Assembly (NCBI GenBank): GCA_947651225.1
Contig: CANSYK010000014.1
Coordinates: forward strand, 1 to 64,000
Source of the DNA: an uncultured bacterium
GTDB taxonomy: Bacteria > Bacillota > Clostridia > Lachnospirales > Lachnospiraceae
Direction of reading: 5' to 3'
DNA: 64,000 nucleotides
Position 1 is the first letter of the stretch. Each line of letters starts with the position of its first letter. This document shows positions 31,401 through 41,256 of this stretch, one piece after another. Position numbers and translations under genes: made by a program. A model generated the notes under the pieces. The model saw only the letters and a program-made list of their open reading frames with translations. It searched no databases and was not told the origin of the DNA.

Positions 31401-32807
31401 ATGTTTAAGCTAAGAAATCCTGAACCGGCAAAGCAGGGATTGCGGATCATCATCGTAGGCTGCGGCAAAGTCGGTGCTACACTGATTGAACAGCTTACCC
31501 GTGAAGGGCATGATATCACAATTATTGACCAGAATCCCTACAAGGTGCAGGAAATCACCAATCAATATGACATTATGGGACTCACCGGAAATGGTGCAAG
31601 TTACAATGTCCAGATGGAAGCAGGCATTGAAAACACGGATTTGTTCATTGCAGTTACCGGTTCTGACGAATTAAATCTTTTGTGTTGCACAATTGCAAAA
31701 CGTGTCGGTGAATGTTCTGCAATCGCCAGAGTGCGTACACCGGATTACAGCCACGAAATCGGTTATCTGCGCGAAAAACTTGGTCTTGCTATGATTATTA
31801 ATCCTGAGTTAGAAGCCGCAAGAGAAATTGCACGTATCCTGTATCTTCCAACAGCATTAGAGGTCAATTCCTTTGCACATGGACAGGCAGAGTTGATAAA
31901 GCTTAAAATTCCAGAAGGAAATGCCTTAGATGGCATGACCCTTGTAAATTTTGGCCAGAAAACAAATGCAGATGTCTTAATCTGTGCAATTGAACGGAAC
32001 GGCGAAGTCTATATTCCTTCTGGTGATTTCAAAATGCAGAAAGGTGATGTCGTTTCTTTCGTAGCAACCAGAAAAACGGCAAAAACGTTTCTGGAAAATT
32101 CCGGTTTCCAGACAAGCCGTGTAAAAGATACCATGATTATCGGTGGAAGCAGAGCCGCCTATTACCTTGCAGAACAGCTCCTTCATATGGGTATATCTGT
32201 TAAAATTATTGAAAATGACCGTGCCCGCTGTGAAGTTTTAAGCACCATCCTTCCAAAAGCTATTATTATAAACGGCGACGGGACTGACCAGGAACTTTTA
32301 AAAGAAGAAGGCATTATCTATGCAGAATCTTTTGTCCCACTGACAGGAATCGACGAAGAAAATATCCTTTTGACACTTTATGCGCGCCAGGTTTCCAACG
32401 CAAAAGTTGTTACCAAAATTAACCACATTAATTTCAAGGACGTTATCAGCCGCCTTGACCTGGACAGTGTTATTTATCCGCGTTACATTACCTCAGAAGC
32501 AATTATTGCCTATGTACGTGCAAAAAAAGCTTCCATCAACAGTAATGTGGAAACACTCTATCACATGTTTGATTACAAAGCGGAAGCAATCGAATTCCGT
32601 GTGAATGAGGAATCCAACGTTACAAATATTCCGCTGATGGATCTTTCCCTGAAAAAGAATCTGCTCATCTCTTTCATCGGCAGAAATGGCTCTATCATTA
32701 TTCCAAGTGGAAAAGACTGTATCAAGGCAGGCGATACTGTTATGATCGTAACTACACATACTGGATTTAATGATATTCAGGACATTTTAGAAACCACTGG
32801 CAAATAA
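31401..32807 (+). CDS. trkA: Trk potassium uptake regulatory subunit TrkA
   Basis: 468 aa: two tandem RCK modules, each with a Rossmann NAD-binding half (LRIIIVGCGKVGATLIEQL; DTMIIGGSRAAYYLAEQL) and a TrkA_C half (ELIKLKIPEGNALDGMTL; VTNIPLMDLSLKKNLLISFI). A cytoplasmic gating ring for TrkH. The second Rossmann motif is GGSRAA, less canonical than GxGxxG. Ribosome site GGAGG before ATG 31401. Operon with trkH, 62 nt apart. Confidence 0.95.
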   Translation: MFKLRNPEPAKQGLRIIIVGCGKVGATLIEQLTREGHDITIIDQNPYKVQEITNQYDIMGLTGNGASYNVQMEAGIENTDLFIAVTGSDELNLLCCTIAKRVGECSAIARVRTPDYSHEIGYLREKLGLAMIINPELEAAREIARILYLPTALEVNSFAHGQAELIKLKIPEGNALDGMTLVNFGQKTNADVLICAIERNGEVYIPSGDFKMQKGDVVSFVATRKTAKTFLENSGFQTSRVKDTMIIGGSRAAYYLAEQLLHMGISVKIIENDRARCEVLSTILPKAIIINGDGTDQELLKEEGIIYAESFVPLTGIDEENILLTLYARQVSNAKVVTKINHINFKDVISRLDLDSVIYPRYITSEAIIAYVRAKKASINSNVETLYHMFDYKAEAIEFRVNEESNVTNIPLMDLSLKKNLLISFIGRNGSIIIPSGKDCIKAGDTVMIVTTHTGFNDIQDILETTGK

Positions 32808-32869
32808 CTCAATGGTTATAGAGTGAGCAATAGCAAAAAGAACGCTTATTGCGTGAAACGGAGTAAGTT

Positions 32870-34342
32870 ATGAACAGTTCTATTGTACGTTATATTTTAG
32901 GACATATTTTAAAAATCGAAGGGCTGCTTTTGCTGCTTCCATGCCTGACAGCTCTGATCTATAAGGAAACAGAAGGCTTTGTCTATCTTGCGGTTGCCAT
33001 CCTCTGTCTCCTTTTGGGACTACTGGTCACGTTAAAAAAACCAAAAAATTTCGTTTTCTACCAGAAGGAAGGCTGTATCGCCACCGCTTTAAGCTGGATT
33101 ATTATGAGTATCTTTGGCTGCCTGCCCTTTATTTTTACGAAAGAAATCCCATCTTTTGTCGATGCGCTTTTTGAAACAGTTTCTGGATTTACAACAACCG
33201 GAGGCAGTATTTTAAGCGATGTAGAGGCATTATCGCACTGCTCCATTCTCTGGCGCAGCTTCACCCATTGGATTGGCGGCATGGGAGTTCTGGTATTCCT
33301 TTTGGCAATTATTCCAATGAGCGGCGGCTCCCATATCAACCTGATGCGCGCTGAAAGTACCGGGGCATCTGTTGGCAAGCTTGTCCCTAAAATCAAGTAT
33401 ACGGCTCGTATTTTATACCTTATTTATATCGGGATGTCCCTTTTGCAATTTATTCTGTTAATTGCTGGAAACATGCCTGTTTTTGATGCAATCAATACTA
33501 CTTTTGCCACCGCCGGAACTGGCGGCTTCGGCATCAAAAACAGCAGCATGGCAGGTTATTCTGCCTATATCCAATGGGTAACCACCATTTTTATGATACT
33601 TTTTGGTGTCAGCTTCAATACGTATTACTATCTGTTATACCGCAATATAAAAAAAGCACTCGATTCCGAGGAAGTAAAATGCTATTTTCTGATTATTGCT
33701 GTTGCTATTGCCATTATTTTCTTTGAAATTTTAGATACCACAGCAGGAATATGGGATGCACTCACACAGTCTTCTTTTCAGGTCGCATCCATTATCACCA
33801 CAACCGGATTTTCGACAGTAGACTTTAATTTGTGGCCGGAAACAGCCAAATTGGTATTACTTACCCTGATGTTTATCGGCGCCTGTGCCGGAAGTACAGG
33901 TGGTGGAATGAAAGTTTCCCGTGTGATTCTTCTGGTAAAAACAGTAGTCAGAGAATTGAATTCATACATTCATCCAAAAAGCATCAAGAAAATCAGAGTG
34001 GATAAAAAATCCGTAGAACATGAAGTTTCCCGAACAATCAATGTCTTTCTGATTACTTTATGTCTGTTGTGTGTTATTTCTGTCTTTGCTATTTCTTTTG
34101 ACCAGAAAGACTTTATAACAAACTTTACGGCAGTTGCTGCCTGTATCAATAACATTGGCCCAGGTTTTGAGCTGGTCGGCCCGACACAGAACTTTAGCTT
34201 TTTTTCTCCTTTTGCCAAATATGTCCTGATATTTGACATGCTTGCAGGAAGGCTGGAACTCTTCCCAATGCTGCTTCTTTTCCACCCTGCTATCTGGAAA
34301 AGTGTTTTGACCCAACGGTTTGGCAAAAAAGCACAACATTAA
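32870..34342 (+). CDS. trkH: Trk potassium uptake channel subunit TrkH
   Basis: 490 aa, about ten to twelve helices with four pore loops: FETVSGFTTTGGSIL, NTTFATAGTGGFGI, ITTTGFSTVDFN and ACINNIGPGFELVGP provide the selectivity-filter glycines. Membrane K uptake subunit that works with TrkA just upstream. Followed by the terminator at 34416-34453. Confidence 0.95.
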   Translation: MNSSIVRYILGHILKIEGLLLLLPCLTALIYKETEGFVYLAVAILCLLLGLLVTLKKPKNFVFYQKEGCIATALSWIIMSIFGCLPFIFTKEIPSFVDALFETVSGFTTTGGSILSDVEALSHCSILWRSFTHWIGGMGVLVFLLAIIPMSGGSHINLMRAESTGASVGKLVPKIKYTARILYLIYIGMSLLQFILLIAGNMPVFDAINTTFATAGTGGFGIKNSSMAGYSAYIQWVTTIFMILFGVSFNTYYYLLYRNIKKALDSEEVKCYFLIIAVAIAIIFFEILDTTAGIWDALTQSSFQVASIITTTGFSTVDFNLWPETAKLVLLTLMFIGACAGSTGGGMKVSRVILLVKTVVRELNSYIHPKSIKKIRVDKKSVEHEVSRTINVFLITLCLLCVISVFAISFDQKDFITNFTAVAACINNIGPGFELVGPTQNFSFFSPFAKYVLIFDMLAGRLELFPMLLLFHPAIWKSVLTQRFGKKAQH

Positions 34343-34415
34343 GGAACCGTCACTAAATAACATGGAAATATAGACAAGAAAAGTTGGTAAGTTATTTCAT
34401 GACGATTCCTAATTG

Positions 34416-34453
34416 AAAAGGGACACCCTTCAGATGGTGTCCCCTTCTTTTTA
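34416..34453. terminator. Terminator of trkH
   Basis: GGGACACC/GGTGTCCC stem with an 8-nt loop, then CTTCTTTTTAT; A-rich on the other side, so it could also serve the convergent sensor gene. Confidence 0.85.
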
Positions 34454-34463
34454 TAAATTATCA

Positions 34464-36422
34464 TTAAGAATTCACTAAATCCTGCAAACTGCCTTTTACC
34501 ACATCAGAAGAAGAGAGAATCATCTCAGCAGAAGCTGCAATCTCCTGTGTCACTGCAGCAAGCCCTTCCGTTCGGTCATTCACTTCTCCAACTACACTTA
34601 ACAAATGCTCGGTATCACTTAAAATAGATTCTATCGAATTAACAATCTTTTCCTGTGCCACGCTGCTCTTAGCAGCTGTTTCCCTGGAATTGGTTGCCAG
34701 ATGGTTAATTTCATCTGCCACTACCGCAAATCCTCTTCCAGCCTCTCCAGCACGCGCCGCCTCAATCGAAGCATTCAGCGCAAGCAGATTTGTCTGGGAC
34801 GCAATAGAAACAATTTCCGTATTATTTTCTGTAAGCTCGTGAATAAATTCATTAATCTGATGAATCGCTTTATCCAACTGTTTACAGAACTCCCTTACAT
34901 TTACCATGCTGTTGGAAATATCGGTACATTCCATTGCACTGCTGTTGTTCCCCTCTGCCAAATCGCTGACTGCCTTATAGACTGTTTCGAATTGGTCATT
35001 AATATCTGCTACCGTAACAACAATCTGCTCTTGCTTCTCATTGATAATTCCCTTTTCATCTTCCACCTGCCTTGCAAGCTCAAGTGCATTGTTTCTCTCG
35101 ACTTCCACCTGTGTTTTCATATAATGAATACAATTCTCTTTATGATTAAATCCATTATGAATCGCATGTGCCATCTTCTCACAGGTATCATATCCACAAC
35201 AATAACAGTTGATTTTTCTGGATTCCGCCGTTTCCTTCCCCATATCATTATAAATTGCTTCCAGCTCTGCACCTGTCGGGACTGCATACTCACACAAATC
35301 AGACAAATCTGTATAACTGCAAATATAATCATTCAAATCCAGCTTTGCAAACTGTTTGTTCAGCTTCTTCAGCCGCTGTTTTGGCGACAGCTTCCGTGAC
35401 CAGGTATGCGCTGGTTTGTTATTCTTGCTTTTTTCCCGAATCCGCATCAGTTCCATCAACGTATCATCTTTTCCATTTTTTGATCGCTCTGTTCCCGGTC
35501 CATAAATACAACCTTCCCCACAGTTCAAGGCATCAATAAACAGATATGGTGTCTGCCCCTTGATAATCCTGTCCTTATTTGCTTCCAGATAGTTGTACAT
35601 ATGTTTCTCACCTTCCATCTGGCGGATAAAAACATCTTCTCCAAGAAACCAGTACACATTTTCCTTTAATCCTCCTGGTGTCGGATAGATAGAGCCAAGT
35701 CCATACTCAATCTCATCTTTGCAGGATGAACCGGAAATATGGTTCTCCCTGACATATTTCATCAAATGGTCAAAAGTCACATTATACGAAATCAGCCCTT
35801 TTCCACGCTCTGACTCCATCTCCATCTTTTTGGCAATGCAAGGACTGATAAATGCCAGCTTGTCTGTCACCCCCATTACCTTCCTTGTATAAATCGCTCC
35901 GCACATCATCGGACTCTGTACTGGAAACAACTTTGGAATCAAGTTCGGAATATAACGTTCAATATATCCAACAACAGCTGGACATGGCTGTGAAATTCCC
36001 CCTGTAAAATTATATTTCTGAATATAATTCAAATATGCCCAGGTTGTTATATCGGCGCCAAAAGAAATACTAATCATGCGGTTTACGCCCAGTTTTTTCA
36101 AACCACCCAGCACACTCTCGTATTCTTTTGGATAATTTGCAAGAAAAGCAGGCGCAATCAGCAGTGAAATTTTCTCTCCACGCTTTAGCGCCTCAAAAAA
36201 CGCTTCCGTATCATCCATAAAATCCCTGGCATTATGTTCACACGCATCAAAACAGGCACCACATGCGATACATTTGTTTCCATCTACATCAATGATATTC
36301 TGCCCATCTTCTGTTTCATTTGCAATAGTTGCTCCGATACAACTGCAAACACTAATACATTTATTACATCCTACGCATTTATCATTTGTCTTAACCAGTT
36401 GATGCAATTTACTTTGTGTCAT
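34464..36422 (-). CDS. FeFe-hydrogenase-like sensor fused to a methyl-accepting chemotaxis signalling domain
   Basis: 652 aa. (1) Two 4Fe-4S motifs ([24 protein letters not shown]). (2) A hydrogenase H-domain with altered signatures: ISQPCPAVV where TSCCP is usual (the proton-relay Cys replaced by Pro, the cluster Cys kept), [12 protein letters not shown], and [13 protein letters not shown]. (3) A further Cys cluster ([20 protein letters not shown]). (4) An MCP signalling domain ([34 protein letters not shown]). No membrane helices, so cytoplasmic. Resembles sensory-type FeFe hydrogenases rather than catalytic ones; probably senses H2 or redox state and signals through a chemotaxis kinase. 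No che genes adjoin. Confidence 0.88.
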   Translation of the reverse strand: MTQSKLHQLVKTNDKCVGCNKCISVCSCIGATIANETEDGQNIIDVDGNKCIACGACFDACEHNARDFMDDTEAFFEALKRGEKISLLIAPAFLANYPKEYESVLGGLKKLGVNRMISISFGADITTWAYLNYIQKYNFTGGISQPCPAVVGYIERYIPNLIPKLFPVQSPMMCGAIYTRKVMGVTDKLAFISPCIAKKMEMESERGKGLISYNVTFDHLMKYVRENHISGSSCKDEIEYGLGSIYPTPGGLKENVYWFLGEDVFIRQMEGEKHMYNYLEANKDRIIKGQTPYLFIDALNCGEGCIYGPGTERSKNGKDDTLMELMRIREKSKNNKPAHTWSRKLSPKQRLKKLNKQFAKLDLNDYICSYTDLSDLCEYAVPTGAELEAIYNDMGKETAESRKINCYCCGYDTCEKMAHAIHNGFNHKENCIHYMKTQVEVERNNALELARQVEDEKGIINEKQEQIVVTVADINDQFETVYKAVSDLAEGNNSSAMECTDISNSMVNVREFCKQLDKAIHQINEFIHELTENNTEIVSIASQTNLLALNASIEAARAGEAGRGFAVVADEINHLATNSRETAAKSSVAQEKIVNSIESILSDTEHLLSVVGEVNDRTEGLAAVTQEIAASAEMILSSSDVVKGSLQDLVNS

Positions 36423-36581
36423 GTCTTTCTACCTCTCTTTTTTGTATTTTTGTTACACCGGCCTCCTTATTTATTTACTATTGTCAAATTTAGAACAATG
36501 CAAGGCTATCATTCTTTTAAAGTGCATTACAAATTTGTCAGAAAATATTTTTAATGCACTTTATATACACTTTTATCTATA

Positions 36582-36610
36582 ATTATAACATCTATATTAA
36601 AAAATGCCAA
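36582..36610 (-). promoter_or_regulatory. Promoter of the hydrogenase-like sensor gene
   Basis: Minus strand: TTGGCA (36605-36610), 17-nt spacer, TATAAT (36582-36587). The remainder of the 405-bp gap 36423-36827 is AT-rich with nothing else supportable. Confidence 0.7.
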
Positions 36611-36827
36611 TTAAAGCACTTTTTCTGTGCTAATTTTCTATTTTTTGCACAATATGCACATTCTTTTTTTGTTAATTTTGCATAAACAAATACATTCTTT
36701 TAACAACTTTTTCAATGCATAGAATCCCCCAAAAAAGTTCACAATAATCCTGTTACCGATAACCAATGTGGTTTTTATCTGCAAACCACATTCACCAGCG
36801 TGTTTTAGACACAGAAAAGAGGATATT

Positions 36828-37094
36828 ATGAAAGAGTCAAATTTAAACCGTTTTTCAACTAGTGGTGCTTCTAGCTCAAACGACACCACAAACAGCTCAA
36901 ACCAGAGTAACAAAACAGCCAGCAACCGCAGCCAGAATAAGGCTGGAAACACTACTGGCAATTCCACAAACAGCAGTAATTCTTCAAACAGCAGCAACTC
37001 TTCAAACAGCAGCAACTCTTCGAACAGCAGCAACTCTTCGAACAAAAGCAGCAATAAGTCTTCCAACAGCAGCAATTCTTCCAATTGCCGCTAA
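36828..37094 (+). CDS. Low-complexity Asn/Ser-repeat small protein
   Basis: 88 aa from ATG 36828 (AGAGGA 4 nt upstream). After MKESNLNRFSTSGASSSND the protein is nearly all Ser, Asn and Thr, with tandem NSSNS units coded by 15-bp direct repeats (about 36969-37045), and ends in NCR with a single Cys. No signal peptide or membrane segment. It recalls Asn/Ser-rich spore-coat-type peptides, but I cannot assign a family. The opposite strand is also open here, giving a Leu/Glu-rich frame, which is a shadow of the repeats. A terminator follows at 37135-37180, supporting a real unit. Confidence 0.65.
   Translation: MKESNLNRFSTSGASSSNDTTNSSNQSNKTASNRSQNKAGNTTGNSTNSSNSSNSSNSSNSSNSSNSSNSSNKSSNKSSNSSNSSNCR
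36969..37045 (+). repeat. 15-bp tandem repeat coding NSSNS units
   Basis: About five units of AACAGCAGCAACTCTTC-type sequence differing at single bases. Prone to copy-number change. Confidence 0.7.
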
Positions 37095-37134
37095 TGCTTC
37101 TGTCCGTTAGTAGTATCTAAATACTGCAATACCA

Positions 37135-37180
37135 GGCAGCTATATCAAGAAAACTGATTTTCTTAATATAGCTGCCTTTC
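37135..37180 (+). terminator. Terminator of the Asn/Ser-repeat gene
   Basis: GGCAGCTATAT ... ATATAGCTGCC outer stem with an inner AAGAAAA/TTTTCTT pairing, followed by TTTCG. Confidence 0.65.
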
Positions 37181-37243
37181 GTACATATTTTATTCTATTC
37201 GCATAAAATAATATAACTCACTTTGGGAAGGATAACACATCTC

Positions 37244-37561
37244 ATGCAATTTCAAATTATTTCCTGTGAAATGCTGGAGAAATATCTGAAACGCAGCGAT
37301 ATTCTTTTACTGGATTTAAGAAGTAAAGAAGATTATGAAAAAGACCACATCCCAAATGCGGTCTGGGCAGACTGGGAAACTCTGGAAGATACCATTTCCT
37401 CCTACCTGTCTGCACTTCCCTTCAAACCGCAATGGATTATCCTGTACTGTGACCATGGAAACACAAGTCTTTTGACTGCCCGCGACCTCGCCAGAAATGG
37501 TTATCCTGTAATCAGCCTGAATGGCGGATATGCTTACTGGCGTTCTTACAAAGCAAAATAA
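37244..37561 (+). CDS. Rhodanese-like domain protein
   Basis: 105 aa from ATG 37244 (GGAAGG about 12 nt upstream; an in-frame TTG at 37223 is possible). Single rhodanese fold: DILLLDLRSKEDYEKDHIPNAVWAD, the active-site loop LYCDHGNTS with the catalytic Cys, and GYPVISLNGGYAYW. Probably a cytoplasmic sulfur-transfer protein. The loop CDHGNT differs from the common CxxGxR in lacking the Arg. It precedes the AGCS transporter gene by 167 nt; linkage is uncertain. Confidence 0.85.
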   Translation: MQFQIISCEMLEKYLKRSDILLLDLRSKEDYEKDHIPNAVWADWETLEDTISSYLSALPFKPQWIILYCDHGNTSLLTARDLARNGYPVISLNGGYAYWRSYKAK

Positions 37562-37728
37562 CCTGCTATATTAATTTCCTACAGTCCAATACTTGAATCC
37601 AAAGCCTCCCTGTGCTAAAATGTAATTTTTAAGAAGTCACTTTAAACTTTATGCCTTCTCCCGGAGCCTCCAGGAATTTTTTCTATATATTCTCTAATGT
37701 ACGGGGCTGGCAGAAACGGAGGATTTTT

Positions 37729-39435
37729 ATGAATCAATTTACAGAAACACTTTCAAACATTTTAGGCACGATTGATGATTTCGTCTGGGGCCCGGTTATG
37801 CTGATTCTTCTTGTGGGAACAGGCGCCTTCCTGACTATACGTACTAAGGCACTCTGCTGGCGTAATCTTCCTTATGCATTAAAAAGCGTTATGAGCAAAG
37901 AAGCCAGGACAAAAAAGGGAGATGGCGACGTTTCCCCCTTTTCTGCGTTAACAACCGCACTTGCGGCTACCATAGGAACCGGAAACATTGTCGGCGTTGC
38001 CACAGCAATGCTTTCCGGTGGTCCGGGCGCCATTGTCTGGATGTGGATTTCAGCCGCCTTTGGCATTACTTCTAAATTCAGCGAATGTATGCTTGCCATC
38101 AAATACCGTGAAGTCAATGAACGCAGTGAAATGTCAGGCGGTCCTATGTACACCATGAAAAAGGCTTTAAAACCAAAAAAACTAGGCACCATACTTGGAT
38201 GGCTGTTTGCCTTATTTGCTGTACTTGCCTCTTTTGGTATCGGAAATCTAACACAGGCAAATTCTATTTCTACCGCAGTAACCGCTACATACCATGTCCC
38301 ATCATACATTACAGGTATTGTCATTACGATACTTTCACTTCTTATTATTATTGGCGGCATTAAATCTATTTCCAAAGTATCACAGGTAGTAGTACCTTTG
38401 ATGGCCGTTTTATATGTAATTGCCGGAGTAATCGTTATTATTGGCAATATTGCAAATGTCCCTACCGGAATTGTCATGATTTTTAAAATGGCTTTTTCTG
38501 TCAAGTCAGTCAGCGGCGGACTCTGTGGAAGCATTGTAGCCTCTATGATGCAGGCGCTCCGCTTTGGGGTTGCCCGCGGTGTTTTCTCCAATGAAGCAGG
38601 CATGGGTTCAGCAGCTATTACTGCCGCAGCAGCAACTACTACAGATCCAGTCCGCCAGGGATATATTAATATGACTGGAACTTTCTGGGACACAATCGTT
38701 GTCTGCTCCATTACCGGACTCTGCATCGCAAGCTCCGGCGTTTTAGGCAGCACAAGCCTCTCTGCAAAGGGAAATTACTCCTGGCAGGAGGAATGCCTTG
38801 TTATTTCCTCTACAGATGTAGACAGCGATAAGACAGTTGTAACAAACTATACCGTTAACCTAAACGACAACTCCATAACATTGACACAAAAGGGAAAAAA
38901 CCAGGAAGAACTGACATTGACAAAACAGGGGGAAATGCCTTATGTTGATATGGAACTAAAAAGTGTTCCATATGATATCAGTGGCACCTGGAATGATTCT
39001 TCCGGCAATGAATACATATTTAATACAGATACCAGCTATGAGTACCATCATGTAGTAGAAGGCTCTGCGTTAACCATTCGTGCATTTGAAACTGTCTTAG
39101 GCGGCGTTGGCGGCTCCCTGATTACAATTTCCATTGCGCTGTTCGCTTTTTCTACCATCCTCGGCTGGGAATATCACGGCGAAAAAGCACTGGAATACCT
39201 GCTTGGCACACACCGTTTTAATATGATTTACCGTATCGCATTTTCCCTGTTAGCGTTTGTTGGGGCAACTACGACTTTAGAAATTGCCTGGACATTCTCA
39301 GATATTGCCAATGCTTTGATGGCGATTCCAAACTTAATCTGTATGCTGGCATTAAGCGGCGTCATTAAAAGTGAGCTGGAGCGTTACCAGCCGATACTTG
39401 AAGAGGAAAAACGCCGGAACAAAGCAAAGAAATGA
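37729..39435 (+). CDS. Sodium:alanine symporter family (AGCS) transporter with a large extra loop
   Basis: 568 aa from ATG 37729 (GGAGG 5-6 nt upstream), longer than the usual 450-490. Family motifs: IDDFVWGPVMLILLVGTGAFLTIRT, LAATIGTGNIVGVATAM, FGVARGVFSNEAGMGSAAI, TFWDTIVVCSITGLCIA, ALFAFSTILGWEYHGEKALEYL. Imports alanine or glycine with Na. Unusual: residues about 350-440 form an extra hydrophilic beta-rich stretch (DKTVVTNYTVNLNDNSITLT; YDISGTWNDSSGNEYIFN) in what should be a short loop. Followed after 7 nt by an AEC transporter gene. Confidence 0.9.
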   Translation: MNQFTETLSNILGTIDDFVWGPVMLILLVGTGAFLTIRTKALCWRNLPYALKSVMSKEARTKKGDGDVSPFSALTTALAATIGTGNIVGVATAMLSGGPGAIVWMWISAAFGITSKFSECMLAIKYREVNERSEMSGGPMYTMKKALKPKKLGTILGWLFALFAVLASFGIGNLTQANSISTAVTATYHVPSYITGIVITILSLLIIIGGIKSISKVSQVVVPLMAVLYVIAGVIVIIGNIANVPTGIVMIFKMAFSVKSVSGGLCGSIVASMMQALRFGVARGVFSNEAGMGSAAITAAAATTTDPVRQGYINMTGTFWDTIVVCSITGLCIASSGVLGSTSLSAKGNYSWQEECLVISSTDVDSDKTVVTNYTVNLNDNSITLTQKGKNQEELTLTKQGEMPYVDMELKSVPYDISGTWNDSSGNEYIFNTDTSYEYHHVVEGSALTIRAFETVLGGVGGSLITISIALFAFSTILGWEYHGEKALEYLLGTHRFNMIYRIAFSLLAFVGATTTLEIAWTFSDIANALMAIPNLICMLALSGVIKSELERYQPILEEEKRRNKAKK

Positions 39436-39442
39436 GGCCGCC

Positions 39443-40396
39443 ATGGATAGTTTTATTTACAGTCTGAACGCAACCATTCCTATTTTTCTGGTAATGGTTA
39501 TTGGAAATTTTCTCAACCGGATTGGGCTGATTGACAGACATTTCTCTAATATTGCTGATAAACTTGTCTTTAAAATCTGCCTGCCTTGTATGCTTTTTCT
39601 GAATTTGGCGGGCACCAATATCCGAAAGGAATTCGATACAGGCTATATTGGCTACTGTTTCGCTGTTACGCTGCTTTCCATTCTGTCTATCTGGTTTGCC
39701 GCAAGACATCTGATGAAGGATAAAAGTATGGTAGGAGCTTTTGTACAGGGTTCCTACCGGAGCAGTGCAGCAATCTTAGGACTCGCATTTATTGAAAATA
39801 TTTATGGAACTTCTGGAATGGCTCCTTTAATGATTATTGGCTCCGTTCCACTCTATAATATTTTCGCCGTAGTTGTTCTGACACTGGAAAGCAATTCTAC
39901 CAAAACCTCTGCCATAGAAAAGCAGCTTTGGACTGCCTTTCTTGGCATATTGAAAAATCCAATTATTATCGGCATTTTTCTCGGTCTTTTGGCCTCTTTT
40001 TTTAATCTTTCCCTGCCGCATATGCTGGAAAAAACAATCGAAAATCTTGGTTCGATTGCCTCTCCCCTTGCGCTTCTTTCCATTGGCGCTTCTTTTGAAG
40101 GCAGTAAGGCAATCGCTAAAATCAAGCCAACCGCCATTGCTTCCTTCCTAAAATTAGTTGGTCTGGCGGCTCTTTTTCTACCTGCCGCAGTCTGGCTCGG
40201 TTTCCGTGACCAAAAGTTGATTGCTATTATTATCATGTTAGCCTCTCCATGCACTCCTACTTCTTATATTATGGCAAAAAATATGAATGGTGACGCAACT
40301 CTTGCTTCCAGCATTATTGTCACTACTACGCTGTTCTCTTCTGTCACACTGACAGGCTGGATTTTCCTTGCCCGCCTCCTGGAACTTATTCAATAG
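39443..40396 (+). CDS. AEC family (auxin efflux carrier-type) transporter
   Basis: 317 aa from ATG 39443 (GAGG 6 nt upstream), ten predicted helices: SLNATIPIFLVMVIGNFLNRIGLID at the N-terminus, SYRSSAAILGLAFIENIYG in the middle, and the C-terminal LASPCTPTSYIMAKNMNGDATLASSIIVTTTLFSSVTLTGWIFL. Bacterial members move malate, other carboxylates or amino acids. Cotranscribed with the AGCS gene. Confidence 0.9.
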   Translation: MDSFIYSLNATIPIFLVMVIGNFLNRIGLIDRHFSNIADKLVFKICLPCMLFLNLAGTNIRKEFDTGYIGYCFAVTLLSILSIWFAARHLMKDKSMVGAFVQGSYRSSAAILGLAFIENIYGTSGMAPLMIIGSVPLYNIFAVVVLTLESNSTKTSAIEKQLWTAFLGILKNPIIIGIFLGLLASFFNLSLPHMLEKTIENLGSIASPLALLSIGASFEGSKAIAKIKPTAIASFLKLVGLAALFLPAAVWLGFRDQKLIAIIIMLASPCTPTSYIMAKNMNGDATLASSIIVTTTLFSSVTLTGWIFLARLLELIQ

Positions 40397-40400
40397 CGCA

Positions 40401-40436
40401 TGATAAAAAGGGACGTTCACACGCCCCTTTTTATCA
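40401..40436. terminator. Bidirectional terminator
   Basis: TGATAAAAAGGG-ACGTTCACACG-CCCCTTTTTATCA between the AEC gene and the convergent coiled-coil gene. Confidence 0.85.
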
Positions 40437-40449
40437 TGGAAATTTAGCA

Positions 40450-41241
40450 TTATTGTGATTTTTCAGTATTTGCCTTTTTTCCTCGCATCAAAGACAACAT
40501 AACACTTAAAATTTCAGCCAGTTTCCTGATACTTAACTGCATTTCGCTCTGATGCTGCTTTAGATCAGATTCATTTGTTATAATTGTCTGAATATCGCTC
40601 TGCAGCTGGTTCAGGTCAGATGCAGATGTAGCTGTTGATTCTGGCTGTTTTTCCAACAATTTCCGAACATCCTCCTGTATCTGCTCTGTTGCAGCTTTTT
40701 CATCAAAAAGTATCTGAAGATCCGTCTGTATCTTTTCCATCACTTCCTGGCCCTCTGTCAAAGTCTTAATGTCATCTCTATTCTGCTCAAACAATTCCTT
40801 TGTCTGGTCAGCAGTTTGATTGACATCTTTGGAAACAATCTGGACTGTTGCTGTCGTATGTTCATTTACAGATGCTTTCAGGCGTTCCAGGTATTCTTCC
40901 AGTACATTTACAGAAACTTTGTCTGCACCTTCACTTTCCTGCATCAAGGTATGGACTTCTTTGTAAATCGCCTTTTCAAACTGGAGCTGTTCATTCAGAA
41001 CAGAATATAATTTCTGGTCATATCCTTCCTGGCGCTTTTTATCCATTTCCCGCTCTGCTGCCAGAAAAGAATAGAATCCATCATAGAAATAATATGCCAG
41101 TACAATAATAACAACGGCCAAAGCAACGCTTAATGCCACACCAAACGCAGATTTTGCCAGTACATCACGAAAAATAATTTCCGCAAGAATACCTGCGATG
41201 CATACTAAAAATGATAATAATGTTGTTTTCCTGATTTCCAT
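40450..41241 (-). CDS. Membrane-anchored coiled-coil protein of unknown function
   Basis: 263 aa from ATG 41241 (GGAGG 5 nt upstream). Two N-terminal membrane segments (TTLLSFLVCIAGILAEIIF; GVALSVALAVVIIVLAYYF), then ~190 cytoplasmic residues of acidic coiled coil with several LxQxQS-type heptads (LNQLQSDIQTIITNESDLKQHQSEMQ). It resembles no family I can name; overall form is like a receptor stalk or an MCP without the signalling hairpin. Starts 15 nt after ahcY, so it is very likely cotranscribed. Confidence 0.7.
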   Translation of the reverse strand: MEIRKTTLLSFLVCIAGILAEIIFRDVLAKSAFGVALSVALAVVIIVLAYYFYDGFYSFLAAEREMDKKRQEGYDQKLYSVLNEQLQFEKAIYKEVHTLMQESEGADKVSVNVLEEYLERLKASVNEHTTATVQIVSKDVNQTADQTKELFEQNRDDIKTLTEGQEVMEKIQTDLQILFDEKAATEQIQEDVRKLLEKQPESTATSASDLNQLQSDIQTIITNESDLKQHQSEMQLSIRKLAEILSVMLSLMRGKKANTEKSQ

Positions 41242-41256
41242 GACTACCTCCATTCC

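Noticed and set aside
36969..37045. CRISPR-like array
   Set aside because: 15-bp units are contiguous, without spacers, and code a repeat peptide.
36638..37084. Minus-strand ORF rich in Leu and Glu (LLLFEELLLF repeats)
   Set aside because: It is the reverse frame of the NSSNS-coding 15-bp repeats, lacks a ribosome site and has no terminator.
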